A stretch of 64,000 nucleotides of DNA from UBA12087 sp964370815 (GCA_964370815.1 CAYJKQ010000009.1:1-64000); one strand, 5' to 3'; positions 17,839-27,780 are shown, counted from the stretch's first letter. Notes: generated from the sequence alone by a model not told the origin. Translations and numbers: made by a program.

Positions 17839-18345
17839 TCACTCCGGGCGATAGGGAGCCAGGCTCTCGATGTCGCCAACATACTCAGGCAGACCCGTAT
17901 GCCCGAGCATCTGACGGATGGCCTGGATCTCGCCAATGTGGTACCAGTAGTGGTAAGTGATGCGATGCAAGGCTGAACCGAGGCTTTGACCTGTGGGCTG
18001 ACCCTTCAACATCAGCATACCCTGCAAGGATTGAGTCGAGAGTGTATCCAGATAACCATCCGTGGCGCGCGTGACCGCCTGCCACATCTCCAGCATTTCA
18101 TTAAGAGAGGGTGTGCTCATGGGTGCGCCAAAGGCATACAGCCGGTGCAGGTCGGGGTACAGGGTGATGCCTTGGGCACGCTCCAGCCAATAGCGCTGCT
18201 CATGCCAGGTCAGGTGACCGACTGTCCAACTGATGCAGTTCATGGGACCCAAGTGACGGGCAGCATCTTCTTCACCCAGGTTTGCCAGACCGCGCAGCCA
18301 TTCAGCACGGGTGAAACGATATTGAGTGATGAGGGCATGAGTCAT
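17839..18345 (-). CDS. DinB-family four-helix protein
   Basis: A 168-aa DinB-superfamily protein. The metal-binding His residues fit WTVGHLTWHEQRYW and ITYHYWYHIGEIQAIRQML (the late HxxxHxGE motif). Members of this fold are metal-dependent thiol-transferase or mycothiol/bacillithiol-linked enzymes. Three more family members are in this window (43190, 43827, 49503). The substrate is unknown. It probably shares a transcript with the SnoaL-like gene that follows. Confidence 0.85.
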   Translation of the reverse strand: MTHALITQYRFTRAEWLRGLANLGEEDAARHLGPMNCISWTVGHLTWHEQRYWLERAQGITLYPDLHRLYAFGAPMSTPSLNEMLEMWQAVTRATDGYLDTLSTQSLQGMLMLKGQPTGQSLGSALHRITYHYWYHIGEIQAIRQMLGHTGLPEYVGDIESLAPYRPE

Positions 18346-18475
18346 ACCATTACTCTCCTCAAGTGAAAAAATTTTTGATTGAAAGCGCTGTGATGCATGG
18401 GGGAGCCTCTCATTCCGGTGGGTTACACCTGGGGAGTGGATAAGCAGGCAACCCGCCCCGGGTGGAAACAGGCAA

Positions 18476-19114
18476 TTAATCCTCCAGCCCGGTCAGACCG
18501 TGTTGGATGGCAAATTTGACCAGGGCGGGCAGGCTGTCCAGGTCCAGTTTGGTCATGATGCGGCTGCGGTAGGTTTCCACCGTTTTGGGGGACAAGCTCA
18601 GCAGGGTGGCTATCTCCAGGCTGGTACGCCCTTCGGTTGCCAATTGCAGAACTTCGCGTTCGCGCTCGCTCAAGCTTTCCAACGGACCCGAGCGTGTGTG
18701 TGAAAGGTTGATCAACATTTTCTCAGCGATCTTGGCGCTGAAGTATGTTTTTCCAGCCAGTACGGCTGTGATGGCTTGCAGTACCTCGCTGCCGGCTGAT
18801 TCTTTAAGAATGTAGCCCTGCGCCCCGGCTTGCATGGCGCGATGGACGTATTCCATGTCGGCATGCATCGAGAGCATCAGGAGGTGGATGTGCGGGCAGC
18901 TGGCATGGATCTGCCGGGCAGCCTCAATGCCATTCAACCCGGGCATGCTGACATCCATCAATACCATGTCTGGGAGCAGTTCCTGTGCCTGGAGCACAGC
19001 CTGGCGCCCATCCGTGACTACCGCCACCACGCTCGTATCCTCTTGCGATTCGATCAGGATGCGCAACCCATCACACAGAACAGTATGGTCATCCGCCAGC
19101 AGAATTCTTATCAT
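18476..19114 (-). CDS. NarL-type response regulator
   Basis: A 212-aa two-domain response regulator. The receiver (about residues 1-120) has the acid pair ADDH, phospho-acceptor Asp in LMDVSMPGLNG (about residue 55), and the KES switch Lys. The DNA-binding domain is LuxR/NarL type: LSEREREVLQLATEGRTSLE and LSPKTVETYRSRIMTKL. The gene overlaps the end of the 1237-aa histidine kinase gene by 26 bp, so that kinase is its likely partner. The target promoters are not known. Confidence 0.93.
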   Translation of the reverse strand: MIRILLADDHTVLCDGLRILIESQEDTSVVAVVTDGRQAVLQAQELLPDMVLMDVSMPGLNGIEAARQIHASCPHIHLLMLSMHADMEYVHRAMQAGAQGYILKESAGSEVLQAITAVLAGKTYFSAKIAEKMLINLSHTRSGPLESLSEREREVLQLATEGRTSLEIATLLSLSPKTVETYRSRIMTKLDLDSLPALVKFAIQHGLTGLED

Positions 19115-22100
19115 GGTAGCTTACCCTGATGGTTGTGCCCTGCCCGTAGGCTGATTCGACCTGCAGGCTGGCGCCGATCGATTCGGCACGCTCAGCCATC
19201 AGGCGTAAACCCCAGCCGGATTTTTTTGTGGAAACTACTGCTGCAGGGTCAAATCCCACCCCGTCATCTGTAACGGACATGCTCATTTCCGGACCGTCCT
19301 GGGAGAGCAGGATCTTGACGTTCCGGGCGTTGGCATGACGTGTGATGTTACCCAGCGCTTCCTGTGCGATCCGGAAAAGAGAGATCTCCACGCGGGGCGG
19401 GAAACGCTTGCATTCGCCTTCCACCAGCAGGTTGAGGTTGGTACGGCTGGCAACCGACCCGGCAGCCCAGTCCAGGGCGGCTTTCAGCCCGTAATCATCC
19501 AGCACAGCCGGACGCAGCTCAGACATCAGGTTACGAATATGATCGGTGGTCTGGTCGATCAGCATGAGTGAATCTTCCAGGCGACGCTTGAAGCCGGGCA
19601 GATACTCTGGGATCTGGGAATGCATGATGTTCATGTTAATGCTCAATGCACTCAAGCTCTGACCGACCTGGTCATGCAGCTCGCGCGCAATGCGCCGGCG
19701 CTCATTCTCTTCGGCTTCCGCCAGGCGGGTGGATAACGTGCGCACCTGCGCTTCGCTCGCCAGGCTGGTTTCCAGCAGGCGGCTGTTCTCAATGGCAATG
19801 GCAGCATGCCCGGCAAAGAGATTGAGGAGATCGATGTCCGCTTGACTGAAGCTTTTACCATCTTCATAATGGAGTACGTCGATCACTCCCCTGACCTGCC
19901 CACCCCATAAAAGTGGGACACCAACAACTGCTGAAAATTGCCTATCCAATTCAAAGCTCTGTGATCGCCCTGACCAGGTTCTATAATCCTCAACAAAAAG
20001 TGACTCACCGGTCTGGGACACCCTCCCTGCCACGCCTTCTCCGTGTTTGACGATGACCCCGACATAATTAACAGGTGTATTGTAGCTGACCACGCAACGA
20101 GCTTCCTCTCTGGCAATATCATTCAGGTACAACCCACCACCTGCTGCACCCAGCAACTGGCAGGCTCGCTCCACGATGGATTCTAGCAATCCCGGCAGTT
20201 TCTGGGCAGCCGTGATGTCCAGTACGGTCTTCTGCAGACCGTCCAACTCGTCAGCCCGTTGCCGGAGCTCTTCTTCGACCTGTTTGAGCCCGGTAATATT
20301 CGTAAATGCACCTACCGCACCGCGCGGCTGACCATTCTCATCAAAAAGTGGCTTGACATTTCCGATTTCATGGATAACTGTGCCATCATCAAATATCATT
20401 TGTGATTCAAAATCCCGGATTTCAATACCTTTGGATGCAGATACCTGGAGAGGAAGCTGCTTGGGGGTTATCTCAGCACCTGCGTGGAATATTCGCATTT
20501 GGCTGGGTCGGGGTTGTTGATCTGCGGCAGGTGTCAGGGAAGGGTTCTGATCCGGTTGAATTCTATGAAGCTCATTGGCAGCCCTGTTCCCGATAATGGA
20601 ATGGCAGGATGGGTCCTGTGCAATCCACAAAGCCACCGGGATGATGTCCATGATCGTTTCCAACTCAATGGCTCGTTCACGATATTTGCGTTCACTTTCC
20701 TGCAATTCTTCTTCCGCCTGCTTGCGCTCGGTCAGATCTGTAATGACAGCGATCGTACCTATGATCTTTCCAGAATCCCGGCGTGGCACACCCGTGATAA
20801 TTACTGGCACGGTATGCCCGTCGGAATGGTTCAGATCGATCTCATAGGTGCTGGTCTCACCCAGGCGGCGTCTGACAGCTGCCTTTTCCAGGATACCCAA
20901 GGACCCCGGCGCGGTAAAGTCGTCGGGGGTCTTGCCCAGCAGTTCTTCGGGATCGTACCCGGTCATGCGGGCATAAGCCGGATTGACAAATTCGAAACGA
21001 CCCTGCTCATCGGTGACCGTCAAACCCTGCCCCATCGAGCTCATTATTTGCAGGGCAAAATTGCGCTCGGTTTCTACAGCTTCTTCAGCCTGCTTGCGTG
21101 CGGTGATGTCGCGGTAATTGACGACGACCGCCCGGACAGCCGGTTGCTGCAGCAGGTTTGTGCGGACACCCTCAATGGTCCTGGCGGAACCGTCCTTATG
21201 GATGAAATGTACTTCAGAGAAGGCAACCGCACCTATTTCTTGAGCTAACTTTACGAATCCTTGCGCCATTCCCCGGCGTTCTTCCGGGACTACATAATCA
21301 AAAACCTTTTTACCAATGCGATCTGTGCAGGAATAACCCAGGACCTGTTGGATCGAGGGAGAATCATAAAGCACGGTTCCGTCCGCGTCCAGCATGGTGA
21401 CAGCATCGTGACTGTGTTCGATAAGCGCACGAAAGCGTTGTTCGCTTTCATTTAATTTCTCTTCGGCTTGCTTGCGCTCGGTGATATCTTCTCCAATGCT
21501 GGAGACACCGATGAAATTACTAGCAGGGTCACGCAGGACCGTGTTGTTCCAACGGATCAACCGCTCTTCTCCCTGCCGAGTCACGATCTCATTTTCATAA
21601 TGGATGGGGAGGTCTCCTGAATCACGAAAGCTGGAAAAGACCTGTTCAACCTGTTCTCTTAGTCTGTCCGGCAGGCAAGTGCGGAACCAGTTCTTACCGA
21701 TAATTTCATCCCGCTGCCAACCTGTTAACTTCAGAAAATAATCATTACAGAAAGTAATGCACCCTTCTCCATCGAATTCGATGGCGATCAGGTTGACATT
21801 TTCAAGTGTCTGCCGGAATCGGCGTTCAGATTCCAACAGGATGTCGGCGGCATGCTTGCGCTCGGTGATATCATGCGCCATCCAGATGACCGTGTTGTCC
21901 GGGAGAGGTGAGACATTGACAGAAAACCAGATCTGCCTGGTATCGATCGGCAGGGAATACTCGCCAGAGACAACCTCACCAGTCTGCAAACTTTCCTTGA
22001 TCCTGGCCAATATGTAATCCGCCTGTTCCTTCGGCATGATGTCGTGTACGGATTTGCCCAGCATATCTTCCAGCGGGAGGAAGAGATTGTCAGGTCTGGT

Positions 22101-22802
22101 GGGGGCGATATCGAGATAACGACCCTCGGCATCGTATTTGATGACGACATCTGTCATGGCTGCAAACAGCGCACGCAATTCTGATTCGGAGGCAGTAATT
22201 TTTTGCTCAGCCAGTTTACGCTCAGTGATATCGCTCAAAACTACCTGGACCAGGCGGTTACCAATCTCAGCTTGTGAGATGGCGCTCTCCACCCTGATCC
22301 AGATGATGCTCTGGTTTGCGCACAGCATGCGCATTTCACATGGATGGGCAGTCCCCCTTTTAAAAAGCTGCTGGTGGTGATGGTAGTGGATATCCTGGTC
22401 TTCGGGCAGGATAAAATGTGCCAACTTCTGCTTGACCAGTTCATTGCGAGTCAACCCCAACTGGGTGGCTGCGGTGAGGTTGGCTTCCTGTATCACACCT
22501 TCTTCGTCCAGGGTGAGAATGCCGACCGGCGCCAGATCGAACAGGTTAAAGTAGCGCGCCCGGGTTAATTCCAGTTCGTCCCGGACCCTGCCCAGCTCCT
22601 CATTCTGCATCTCCAGCTCGACCTGGTGCACCTGCAGCTCATGCAGCAAGCGCTGGGTGTCGAGCTCAGCTTCAGGAAGGGCTGCGGCTTTTTTTGCGAT
22701 CAGGCGTGCCTCCGCCTCACTTCGCAATGAAGATTTACCGGCATTCGACCGGGATGAGACGGCTTGGGGAGTTTTTTTCGGAGGGCTCTTTTTAGGAGTC
22801 AT
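19089..22802 (-). CDS. Multi-PAS/GAF histidine kinase (HisKA_3)
   Basis: A 1237-aa cytoplasmic kinase with no membrane helix visible. After a basic Ser/Pro/Lys N-terminus and RLLHELQVHQVELEMQNEEL come six PAS domains (about residues 85-800, each ending DITERK-like), one GAF (about 850-1010) and a HisKA_3 dimerisation domain (RRIARELHDQVGQ, His phospho-acceptor) plus HATPase_c (AQEALGNITRHANARNV, VTDDGVGFD, GWGLRLMAERAE). It partners the overlapping NarL regulator. The start at 22802 was chosen over a longer in-frame option because GAGAAAAGAG precedes it; it overlaps the upstream diguanylate cyclase gene by 11 bp. Several PAS inputs suggest integration of redox or small-molecule signals. Confidence 0.93.
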   Translation of the reverse strand: MTPKKSPPKKTPQAVSSRSNAGKSSLRSEAEARLIAKKAAALPEAELDTQRLLHELQVHQVELEMQNEELGRVRDELELTRARYFNLFDLAPVGILTLDEEGVIQEANLTAATQLGLTRNELVKQKLAHFILPEDQDIHYHHHQQLFKRGTAHPCEMRMLCANQSIIWIRVESAISQAEIGNRLVQVVLSDITERKLAEQKITASESELRALFAAMTDVVIKYDAEGRYLDIAPTRPDNLFLPLEDMLGKSVHDIMPKEQADYILARIKESLQTGEVVSGEYSLPIDTRQIWFSVNVSPLPDNTVIWMAHDITERKHAADILLESERRFRQTLENVNLIAIEFDGEGCITFCNDYFLKLTGWQRDEIIGKNWFRTCLPDRLREQVEQVFSSFRDSGDLPIHYENEIVTRQGEERLIRWNNTVLRDPASNFIGVSSIGEDITERKQAEEKLNESEQRFRALIEHSHDAVTMLDADGTVLYDSPSIQQVLGYSCTDRIGKKVFDYVVPEERRGMAQGFVKLAQEIGAVAFSEVHFIHKDGSARTIEGVRTNLLQQPAVRAVVVNYRDITARKQAEEAVETERNFALQIMSSMGQGLTVTDEQGRFEFVNPAYARMTGYDPEELLGKTPDDFTAPGSLGILEKAAVRRRLGETSTYEIDLNHSDGHTVPVIITGVPRRDSGKIIGTIAVITDLTERKQAEEELQESERKYRERAIELETIMDIIPVALWIAQDPSCHSIIGNRAANELHRIQPDQNPSLTPAADQQPRPSQMRIFHAGAEITPKQLPLQVSASKGIEIRDFESQMIFDDGTVIHEIGNVKPLFDENGQPRGAVGAFTNITGLKQVEEELRQRADELDGLQKTVLDITAAQKLPGLLESIVERACQLLGAAGGGLYLNDIAREEARCVVSYNTPVNYVGVIVKHGEGVAGRVSQTGESLFVEDYRTWSGRSQSFELDRQFSAVVGVPLLWGGQVRGVIDVLHYEDGKSFSQADIDLLNLFAGHAAIAIENSRLLETSLASEAQVRTLSTRLAEAEENERRRIARELHDQVGQSLSALSINMNIMHSQIPEYLPGFKRRLEDSLMLIDQTTDHIRNLMSELRPAVLDDYGLKAALDWAAGSVASRTNLNLLVEGECKRFPPRVEISLFRIAQEALGNITRHANARNVKILLSQDGPEMSMSVTDDGVGFDPAAVVSTKKSGWGLRLMAERAESIGASLQVESAYGQGTTIRVSYHDKNSAGG

Positions 22803-24216
22803 ATTTTTCTCTTTTCTCAAGATACATATCGGCATCCGCTTCTTTAAGAGCTTTCAAAAGGGATCCGGGTTGCCTGGTTGTACTTACGCCCAGCGAGATA
22901 CTGATGGGTGCTTCAGGATGAGCGCTGTTATATTCATTAATGACCTGGCGCACACGCTGCAGCGAGATCCTGGCTGATTCCACACCGGTGGAAGGAAGGA
23001 GCACGGCAAACTCATCGCCACCAATGCGTGCCACCACATCCTCACTGCGGAAGGCGGTGGTCAGGGCAATTGCAACCTGTTTAAGCAGAGCATCCCCGGC
23101 GGCATGACCCTGGCTGTCATTGGTCTGCTTGAGGTGGTCCACATCTACCATCACGATGCTGACGGGGTATTTACGTCCACCTTCGAGGCGTTGCAGCTCT
23201 TCGTCAAAAAAAACGCGATTATATAGATCTGTTAATATGTCGTGTGTACTCTTGTGCCTCAGGGCTGCTTCCGCCAGCTTGCGCTCCGAGATGTCCTGCT
23301 TAACTGCAATGAAACGGGTGATGGCATCGCTCTCATCCCGCAGAGGGGTGATGGTCTGCTCTTCGTGGTAGAAACTGCCATCCTTGCGGCGGTTAATGAG
23401 TTCGCCGCTCCATACTTTTCCAGCCAGGATGGTATCCCACATTTGTTTGTAAATGAAAAGTTCGTTCTTGCCCGACTTGATCAGGCTGCGCATGTTCTTA
23501 CCGAGAGCTTCAGCAGGAGTGTAACCGGTAAGTGTTTCGAAAGCCAGGTTGGTCCATTGGATGGCACCCACCCGATCGGTGATGATGATGGCGTTGGCGG
23601 CAGCATCCAGCGCGGCGCTTTGCAGGCGTAATTGCTCCTCCACCTGCTTGCGCTCGGTGATGTTCTGCAATGTCAGGCGGGTTTCCTGACCAGCTTCGAA
23701 ACAGGTCGCATCCATGACCACCCAGACCGGTGTGCCACCTTTTTTCTGGAGCATCAATTCGCAGGTTTTATTTCCCTGGTTTTCCAAGAGATCTTTCCAG
23801 AAAATATTAAAGGTTGGCAGGGCTTGTGGGGCAACAAAACCTCCAAAGCGCTGCTTGACCAGTTTGCTGACGTCCAGACCCAGCAGGTTTGCCCCGGCCA
23901 GGTTAACTTTCCGGATCACGCTGTCTGTGTCAAGTGTAAAATAACCAACCGGGGCGAAATCGTACAGGTCATAATATTGACGCAGAAACTTCTCCAGCTC
24001 GCCGCGTTGGCGCACCAATTCTTCATTCTGCATCTCCAGTTCTAACTGCTGCACCTGCAGCTCATGCAGCAAGCGCTGGGTGTCACCCTGCTCGACAGAG
24101 GGGGTGGTTGCCTTCTGCCCGCGCAACTGGGTCTCTGCCTGGTTGCGGAGAGAATAATTTTCGATTATTTTCCGAGGCGAGGGTTCCTGGGATGGAGGTG
24201 CAGGTTTCTTTGTCAT
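22792..24216 (-). CDS. PAS-PAS-GGDEF diguanylate cyclase
   Basis: A 474-aa probable c-di-GMP synthase. The N-terminal coiled segment RLLHELQVQQLELEMQNEEL closely matches the same segment of the kinase encoded next to it. Two PAS domains follow (about residues 80-310). The GGDEF domain (about 320-470) has the active-site RIGGDEFAVLLPS and an inhibitory I-site RSED five residues upstream, so feedback inhibition by c-di-GMP is expected. Metal-ligand and helix motifs (VDVDHLKQTNDSQGHAAGD) are intact. The protein is likely catalytically active. Confidence 0.93.
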   Translation of the reverse strand: MTKKPAPPSQEPSPRKIIENYSLRNQAETQLRGQKATTPSVEQGDTQRLLHELQVQQLELEMQNEELVRQRGELEKFLRQYYDLYDFAPVGYFTLDTDSVIRKVNLAGANLLGLDVSKLVKQRFGGFVAPQALPTFNIFWKDLLENQGNKTCELMLQKKGGTPVWVVMDATCFEAGQETRLTLQNITERKQVEEQLRLQSAALDAAANAIIITDRVGAIQWTNLAFETLTGYTPAEALGKNMRSLIKSGKNELFIYKQMWDTILAGKVWSGELINRRKDGSFYHEEQTITPLRDESDAITRFIAVKQDISERKLAEAALRHKSTHDILTDLYNRVFFDEELQRLEGGRKYPVSIVMVDVDHLKQTNDSQGHAAGDALLKQVAIALTTAFRSEDVVARIGGDEFAVLLPSTGVESARISLQRVRQVINEYNSAHPEAPISISLGVSTTRQPGSLLKALKEADADMYLEKREKYDS

Positions 24217-24256
24217 AAGATGATCTTCAATTGATAGGTGCCAGTTGCCAATGAAC

Positions 24257-24284
24257 AGTTGCCAGTGATCAGTTGCCAGTGATC
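24257..24284. repeat. Tandem AGTTGCCAGTGATC repeats bordering the four-helix gene
   Basis: Two perfect 14-bp units (24257-24270, 24271-24284), with a related but imperfect third upstream. On the other side of the gene, 24781-24815 carries TGATCACCGTTCACTGACAA and a later AGATCACAG, which is related to the inverse. These are typical borders of genes of the 23S-IVS four-helix family. Confidence 0.6.
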
Positions 24285-24296
24285 AGAGGTCGGTTG

Positions 24297-24758
24297 TCAG
24301 TTATTGTACACTTCTGATTCTGCATTGCTTTCATTAAAATATCCAGCTGGAGAATCGCGAACATTTGACGGGGTATTACCACAAAAAATTTCGGCTTTTG
24401 CGAACATACCTCCCAGCAAACGCCCGATCTCTTCACAACTTTTTCTGAGTGGAACGGCCAATTCATTTGTCCAATAATTGCAGTCTACAGCGGTGTCGAT
24501 CCAATGTTGTGTCTCTTGCAATTCGCCATCCGCGTCTGTAAGCTTGCTCACAAAATGCTTTTCATAACGCCGTTTTGCCCAAGCCTCAGCCAGGTTGGCT
24601 CCAACTGAGCGTGATGAACGGCGTATTTGGCTGGTCAATGAATAATTCTCCTCTTTAGGGAAAGAAGATGACAAAGCATGGATCTCATTGGCGAGCTGGC
24701 GTGCTTTTTGGTAAACCAGCAAATCCCGAAATCCCTTCGCATGCGGTAAAACTGTCAT
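24297..24758 (-). CDS. Four-helix bundle protein (23S rRNA-intervening-sequence family)
   Basis: A 153-aa protein of the four-helix-bundle family first known from insertions in 23S rRNA genes. The N-terminus FRDLLVYQKARQLANEIHAL, SLTSQIRRSSRSVGANLAEA (RR/S-VGANxAE) and the late KLTDADGELQETQHWIDTA are diagnostic. The family is widespread and of unknown function and often behaves as a mobile insert. Here it is inside a signalling operon, between the CheB-CheR-PAS gene and the diguanylate cyclase gene, framed by short repeats. Confidence 0.85.
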   Translation of the reverse strand: MTVLPHAKGFRDLLVYQKARQLANEIHALSSSFPKEENYSLTSQIRRSSRSVGANLAEAWAKRRYEKHFVSKLTDADGELQETQHWIDTAVDCNYWTNELAVPLRKSCEEIGRLLGGMFAKAEIFCGNTPSNVRDSPAGYFNESNAESEVYNN

Positions 24759-24808
24759 TCAATCTCCTAACTCCCGGTGTTGTCTGATCACCGTTCACTG
24801 ACAACAGA

Positions 24809-27418
24809 TCACAGATTACTGCTCTTTCCTCTCAATTCCGCTTCCAGTTTTTTATAAGAGGTGATATCTGAGAAAGTGATCACCACACCGTCGATCATGT
24901 TCTCCAGCGTGCGGTAGGGCAAAATTCGCGCTTCGTACCAGGTGCCATCCGGGAGATGGATCTGCCTTTCCATTTTAACCAGGTTGCGCAGCACCTGGCG
25001 GGCATCTTCTGCCAGTTTCGGGTAGAGCAGGGCGGAGGCAATGTCGGTGATGGGTCGACCTTTGTCCCCGGGGATCAACTGCGTCAGTTTGCCGGTCTCG
25101 CTGGTAAAACGGCGCACACGCAGGTCGTTATCCAGGAACAGGGTGGCAATATCCGTGCTGTCGATCAAGTTTTTCATATCATTATTGGTGTGGGAGAGCT
25201 CCTCCAACTTGGTCTGCAGCTCCTGGTTGATGGTCTGCATTTCCTCGTTCATGGATTGCATCTCCTCTTTGGATGTGGTCAGTTCTTCGTTGGTGGATTG
25301 CAATTCTTCGTTGGTGGATTGCATCTCCTCATTGATCGATCTGAGCTCCTCCTGTGAAGCTTGCATCTGCCCGCGCACGCTCTGCACTTCCTGTCGGGCA
25401 AGGTCCAATTCGTGTTCAACTTTGGTCAGGTGTGTTTTGCTGGTTTTAACCCTTCCGGAAGGGGCAGGTGATTTTATTTCAATTATGGCAGCCTGGTCTT
25501 TAAAAACCACCATGACCATACCCTGCAAGGCTTCCGGTCTTGTTAAAGGCTGGATGGTTACATCCACCAACTGTCTGCCACCATTCGTTCCGATGACAAT
25601 GTTCTTGATAACCCGGGTTTCATTCGAGTGCAGCGCTTTTTGGAAAGCGGAACTCAATTCGTAATTCAAGCTTTCGCGTGCCATGGCAAAGATATTCCAG
25701 TTGGCTTTCCCCGCAGCCGGCTCCAGGTACTTCCCTGTGCGACCGCTGATAAAGATGATATCGCCAGTCTCATTTGTCAGCACTGCAGCCGGTGAGTAGG
25801 TTTGAAGTAATAATTTTTCTGCCAAGCCCTGGATGTTCTCGATGGGTCTGGTCACCCTGGCAGGGATGTCGGGGCGGGATGGAAAAACAGCCGGAAACTG
25901 GATCGGGTCTTTCACGACGGGTTCGCGGCGCCGGTAAAGGCGAGTTTTTCCCTCCAATTCCTCGAACAGGTTGCCGAACCCGCCGACCGTCTCAGCGTTA
26001 CCCAGCAACAAAAAGCCAACCGGATTCAGGCTGTAATGAAACAGCGGTATGAGTTTTTTCTGCAGCTCCGGCGTCAGATAAATGAGCAGGTTGCGGCAGC
26101 TCAAAATGTCCAATTTGGAAAAGGGTGGATCCATGCAAATGTTATGTGGCGCAAAGATGACCATCTCACGAATGGATTTAATCACCTTGTAGCCGCCTTC
26201 AACCGGTTCAAAATAGCGATTCAGGCGCTCTTCGGAAATATCCGCCGCGATATTGGCGGGGTAGAACCCCTCGCGGGCTTTGGCAATGGCATCCTGGTCC
26301 AGATCGGTGGCAAAGATCTGTAGTTGGTTGGTCTTGTCTATTTTACGGGATTTTTGGGCAGTGAGTGCTTCTTTGAACAGGATGGCCAACGAATAGGCCT
26401 CCTCACCAGTGGAGCAGGCTGGAACCCAGGCTCGCAGGGGCTGATTCGGATCCTTCCTGGTCAGCAGCGCTGGCATTACCTGGTCTTTCACTCTTTCCCA
26501 GGTGTCCGGATCGCGAAAGAAGCTGGTGACCCCGATCAACAACTCCCGGAACAACAGATCAACCTCCTGCGGATTCTGCTGCAGGTAGCGTATGTAGTTG
26601 GCGATCTTGTCGATCTGGTGGATACCCATACGCCGTTCGATACGGCGGTAGAGGGTATTCTTTTTGTAAAGAGAAAAATCATGCCCGGTCTGGGCTCGCA
26701 GCAGGATAACCACTTTTTCAAGCGCGCTGCGGGCTTTGCTGTCTTCAGCAACAGGATCGGTTATTTCCAGCAGGGTGACATGCTGTAAAAATGAAATGAT
26801 CTTGCCAGGCAGCTCTTCCACCGCGGCGGTCACGTCTGCCAGACCGGACTGGATGGCGCTGGTCGGCATTCCGTCAAACTTGGCAGAGGCAGGCTCCTGT
26901 ACGAAAACCACTCCGGCTTTTTCCTTGATAGCCCGCAAGCCCAGTGTACCGTCTGAACCCATACCCGAAAGAATAACCCCGATGCTGCGTTCTTTCTGGT
27001 CTTGAGCCAGAGCGCGGAAGAAAAAGTCGATCGGCAGGCGCAGACCGCGCGGGGCAAGCGGGTCGAGCAGATGCAAGACACCATGCAGAATGGAGAGATC
27101 CTTGTTGGGCGGGATGATATAGACACAATCTGGTTTTACCCGGGTGCGATCCTTGATCTGGAAAACTTTCATGGGTGTGACGCGCTGCAGAAGTTCCACC
27201 ATGAGATCCTTGTGGGTTGGGTCCAGGTGCTGGACGATGACAAAAGCCATGCCGCTGTTCTGCGGAACATTTGCCAGGAACAGTTCCAGCGCTTCCAGGC
27301 CTCCAGCCGAGGCGCCGATCCCGACAATTGGAAAACTGTTTTGTGAATCAGCCAATTTCCGCGCCCCGGTTCGTTTTTCGGTCGGTGGAATTGGGTTTTC
27401 TTCTCCAATCTTCTTCAT
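24809..27418 (-). CDS. CheB-CheR-PAS fusion signalling protein
   Basis: An 869-aa fusion. CheB methylesterase core (about residues 28-215): GIGASAGG with catalytic Ser, VQHLDP (His), SGMGSDGTLGL (Asp). There is no receiver domain in front of it. CheR methyltransferase (about 230-490): TSFFRDPDTWE, WVPACSTGEEAYSLAI for S-adenosylmethionine binding, FATDLDQDAIAKAR and the late CRNLLIYL. A long, nearly continuous coiled coil (about 660-755, repeated EELQSTNEEL-like heptads) leads to a PAS domain (about 750-865). It has no CheA or MCP genes near it, so the substrate is probably a signalling complex outside classic chemotaxis. Confidence 0.92.
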   Translation of the reverse strand: MKKIGEENPIPPTEKRTGARKLADSQNSFPIVGIGASAGGLEALELFLANVPQNSGMAFVIVQHLDPTHKDLMVELLQRVTPMKVFQIKDRTRVKPDCVYIIPPNKDLSILHGVLHLLDPLAPRGLRLPIDFFFRALAQDQKERSIGVILSGMGSDGTLGLRAIKEKAGVVFVQEPASAKFDGMPTSAIQSGLADVTAAVEELPGKIISFLQHVTLLEITDPVAEDSKARSALEKVVILLRAQTGHDFSLYKKNTLYRRIERRMGIHQIDKIANYIRYLQQNPQEVDLLFRELLIGVTSFFRDPDTWERVKDQVMPALLTRKDPNQPLRAWVPACSTGEEAYSLAILFKEALTAQKSRKIDKTNQLQIFATDLDQDAIAKAREGFYPANIAADISEERLNRYFEPVEGGYKVIKSIREMVIFAPHNICMDPPFSKLDILSCRNLLIYLTPELQKKLIPLFHYSLNPVGFLLLGNAETVGGFGNLFEELEGKTRLYRRREPVVKDPIQFPAVFPSRPDIPARVTRPIENIQGLAEKLLLQTYSPAAVLTNETGDIIFISGRTGKYLEPAAGKANWNIFAMARESLNYELSSAFQKALHSNETRVIKNIVIGTNGGRQLVDVTIQPLTRPEALQGMVMVVFKDQAAIIEIKSPAPSGRVKTSKTHLTKVEHELDLARQEVQSVRGQMQASQEELRSINEEMQSTNEELQSTNEELTTSKEEMQSMNEEMQTINQELQTKLEELSHTNNDMKNLIDSTDIATLFLDNDLRVRRFTSETGKLTQLIPGDKGRPITDIASALLYPKLAEDARQVLRNLVKMERQIHLPDGTWYEARILPYRTLENMIDGVVITFSDITSYKKLEAELRGKSSNL

Positions 27419-27532
27419 GGTCTCTTCCTTACCATTAACGGTATTATAGGAAACCTTTTTGTCCTAATATATTATACATGCAAGCGTTGGCTGGTGGGCA
27501 TGAGAGTGCAGGATGTGAAACCTATTTAACAA

Positions 27533-27596
27533 GTAGGTTGGGTTGAGAGCGGTTCCTCCAGCCAATTGTGCGAAAAATACCAAGCTCAAAACCCAA
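27533..27596. repeat. Dispersed GTAGGTTGGGTTGAG repeat
   Basis: GTAGGTTGGGTTGAGAGCGG at one end and CTCAAAACCCAACA at the other form imperfect complements. Confidence 0.7.
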
Positions 27597-27709
27597 CATA
27601 AAATTATGAAATATGTTCAACGAGGCGCAAATTCTTTGGATTGGGGCAGACAGGAGATAACATATGCGGGTGAAAGATGGATGGAATAAGGTTGTTGAGT
27701 TTTGCCATC

Positions 27710-27780
27710 TCATTGTTGGGTTTCGCTTATGTTTCGACAAGCATGGAGGCAGTGGCATCCGCTCAACCCAACCTACCCAG
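27710..27780. repeat. Dispersed repeat, opposite orientation
   Basis: TTGTTGGGTTTCGC followed by CCGCTCAACCCAACCTACCC, the reverse orientation of the neighbouring copy at 27533. Confidence 0.7.

Noticed and set aside
24257..24284. Tandem repeats as a CRISPR start
   Set aside because: Only two contiguous 14-bp units without spacers.
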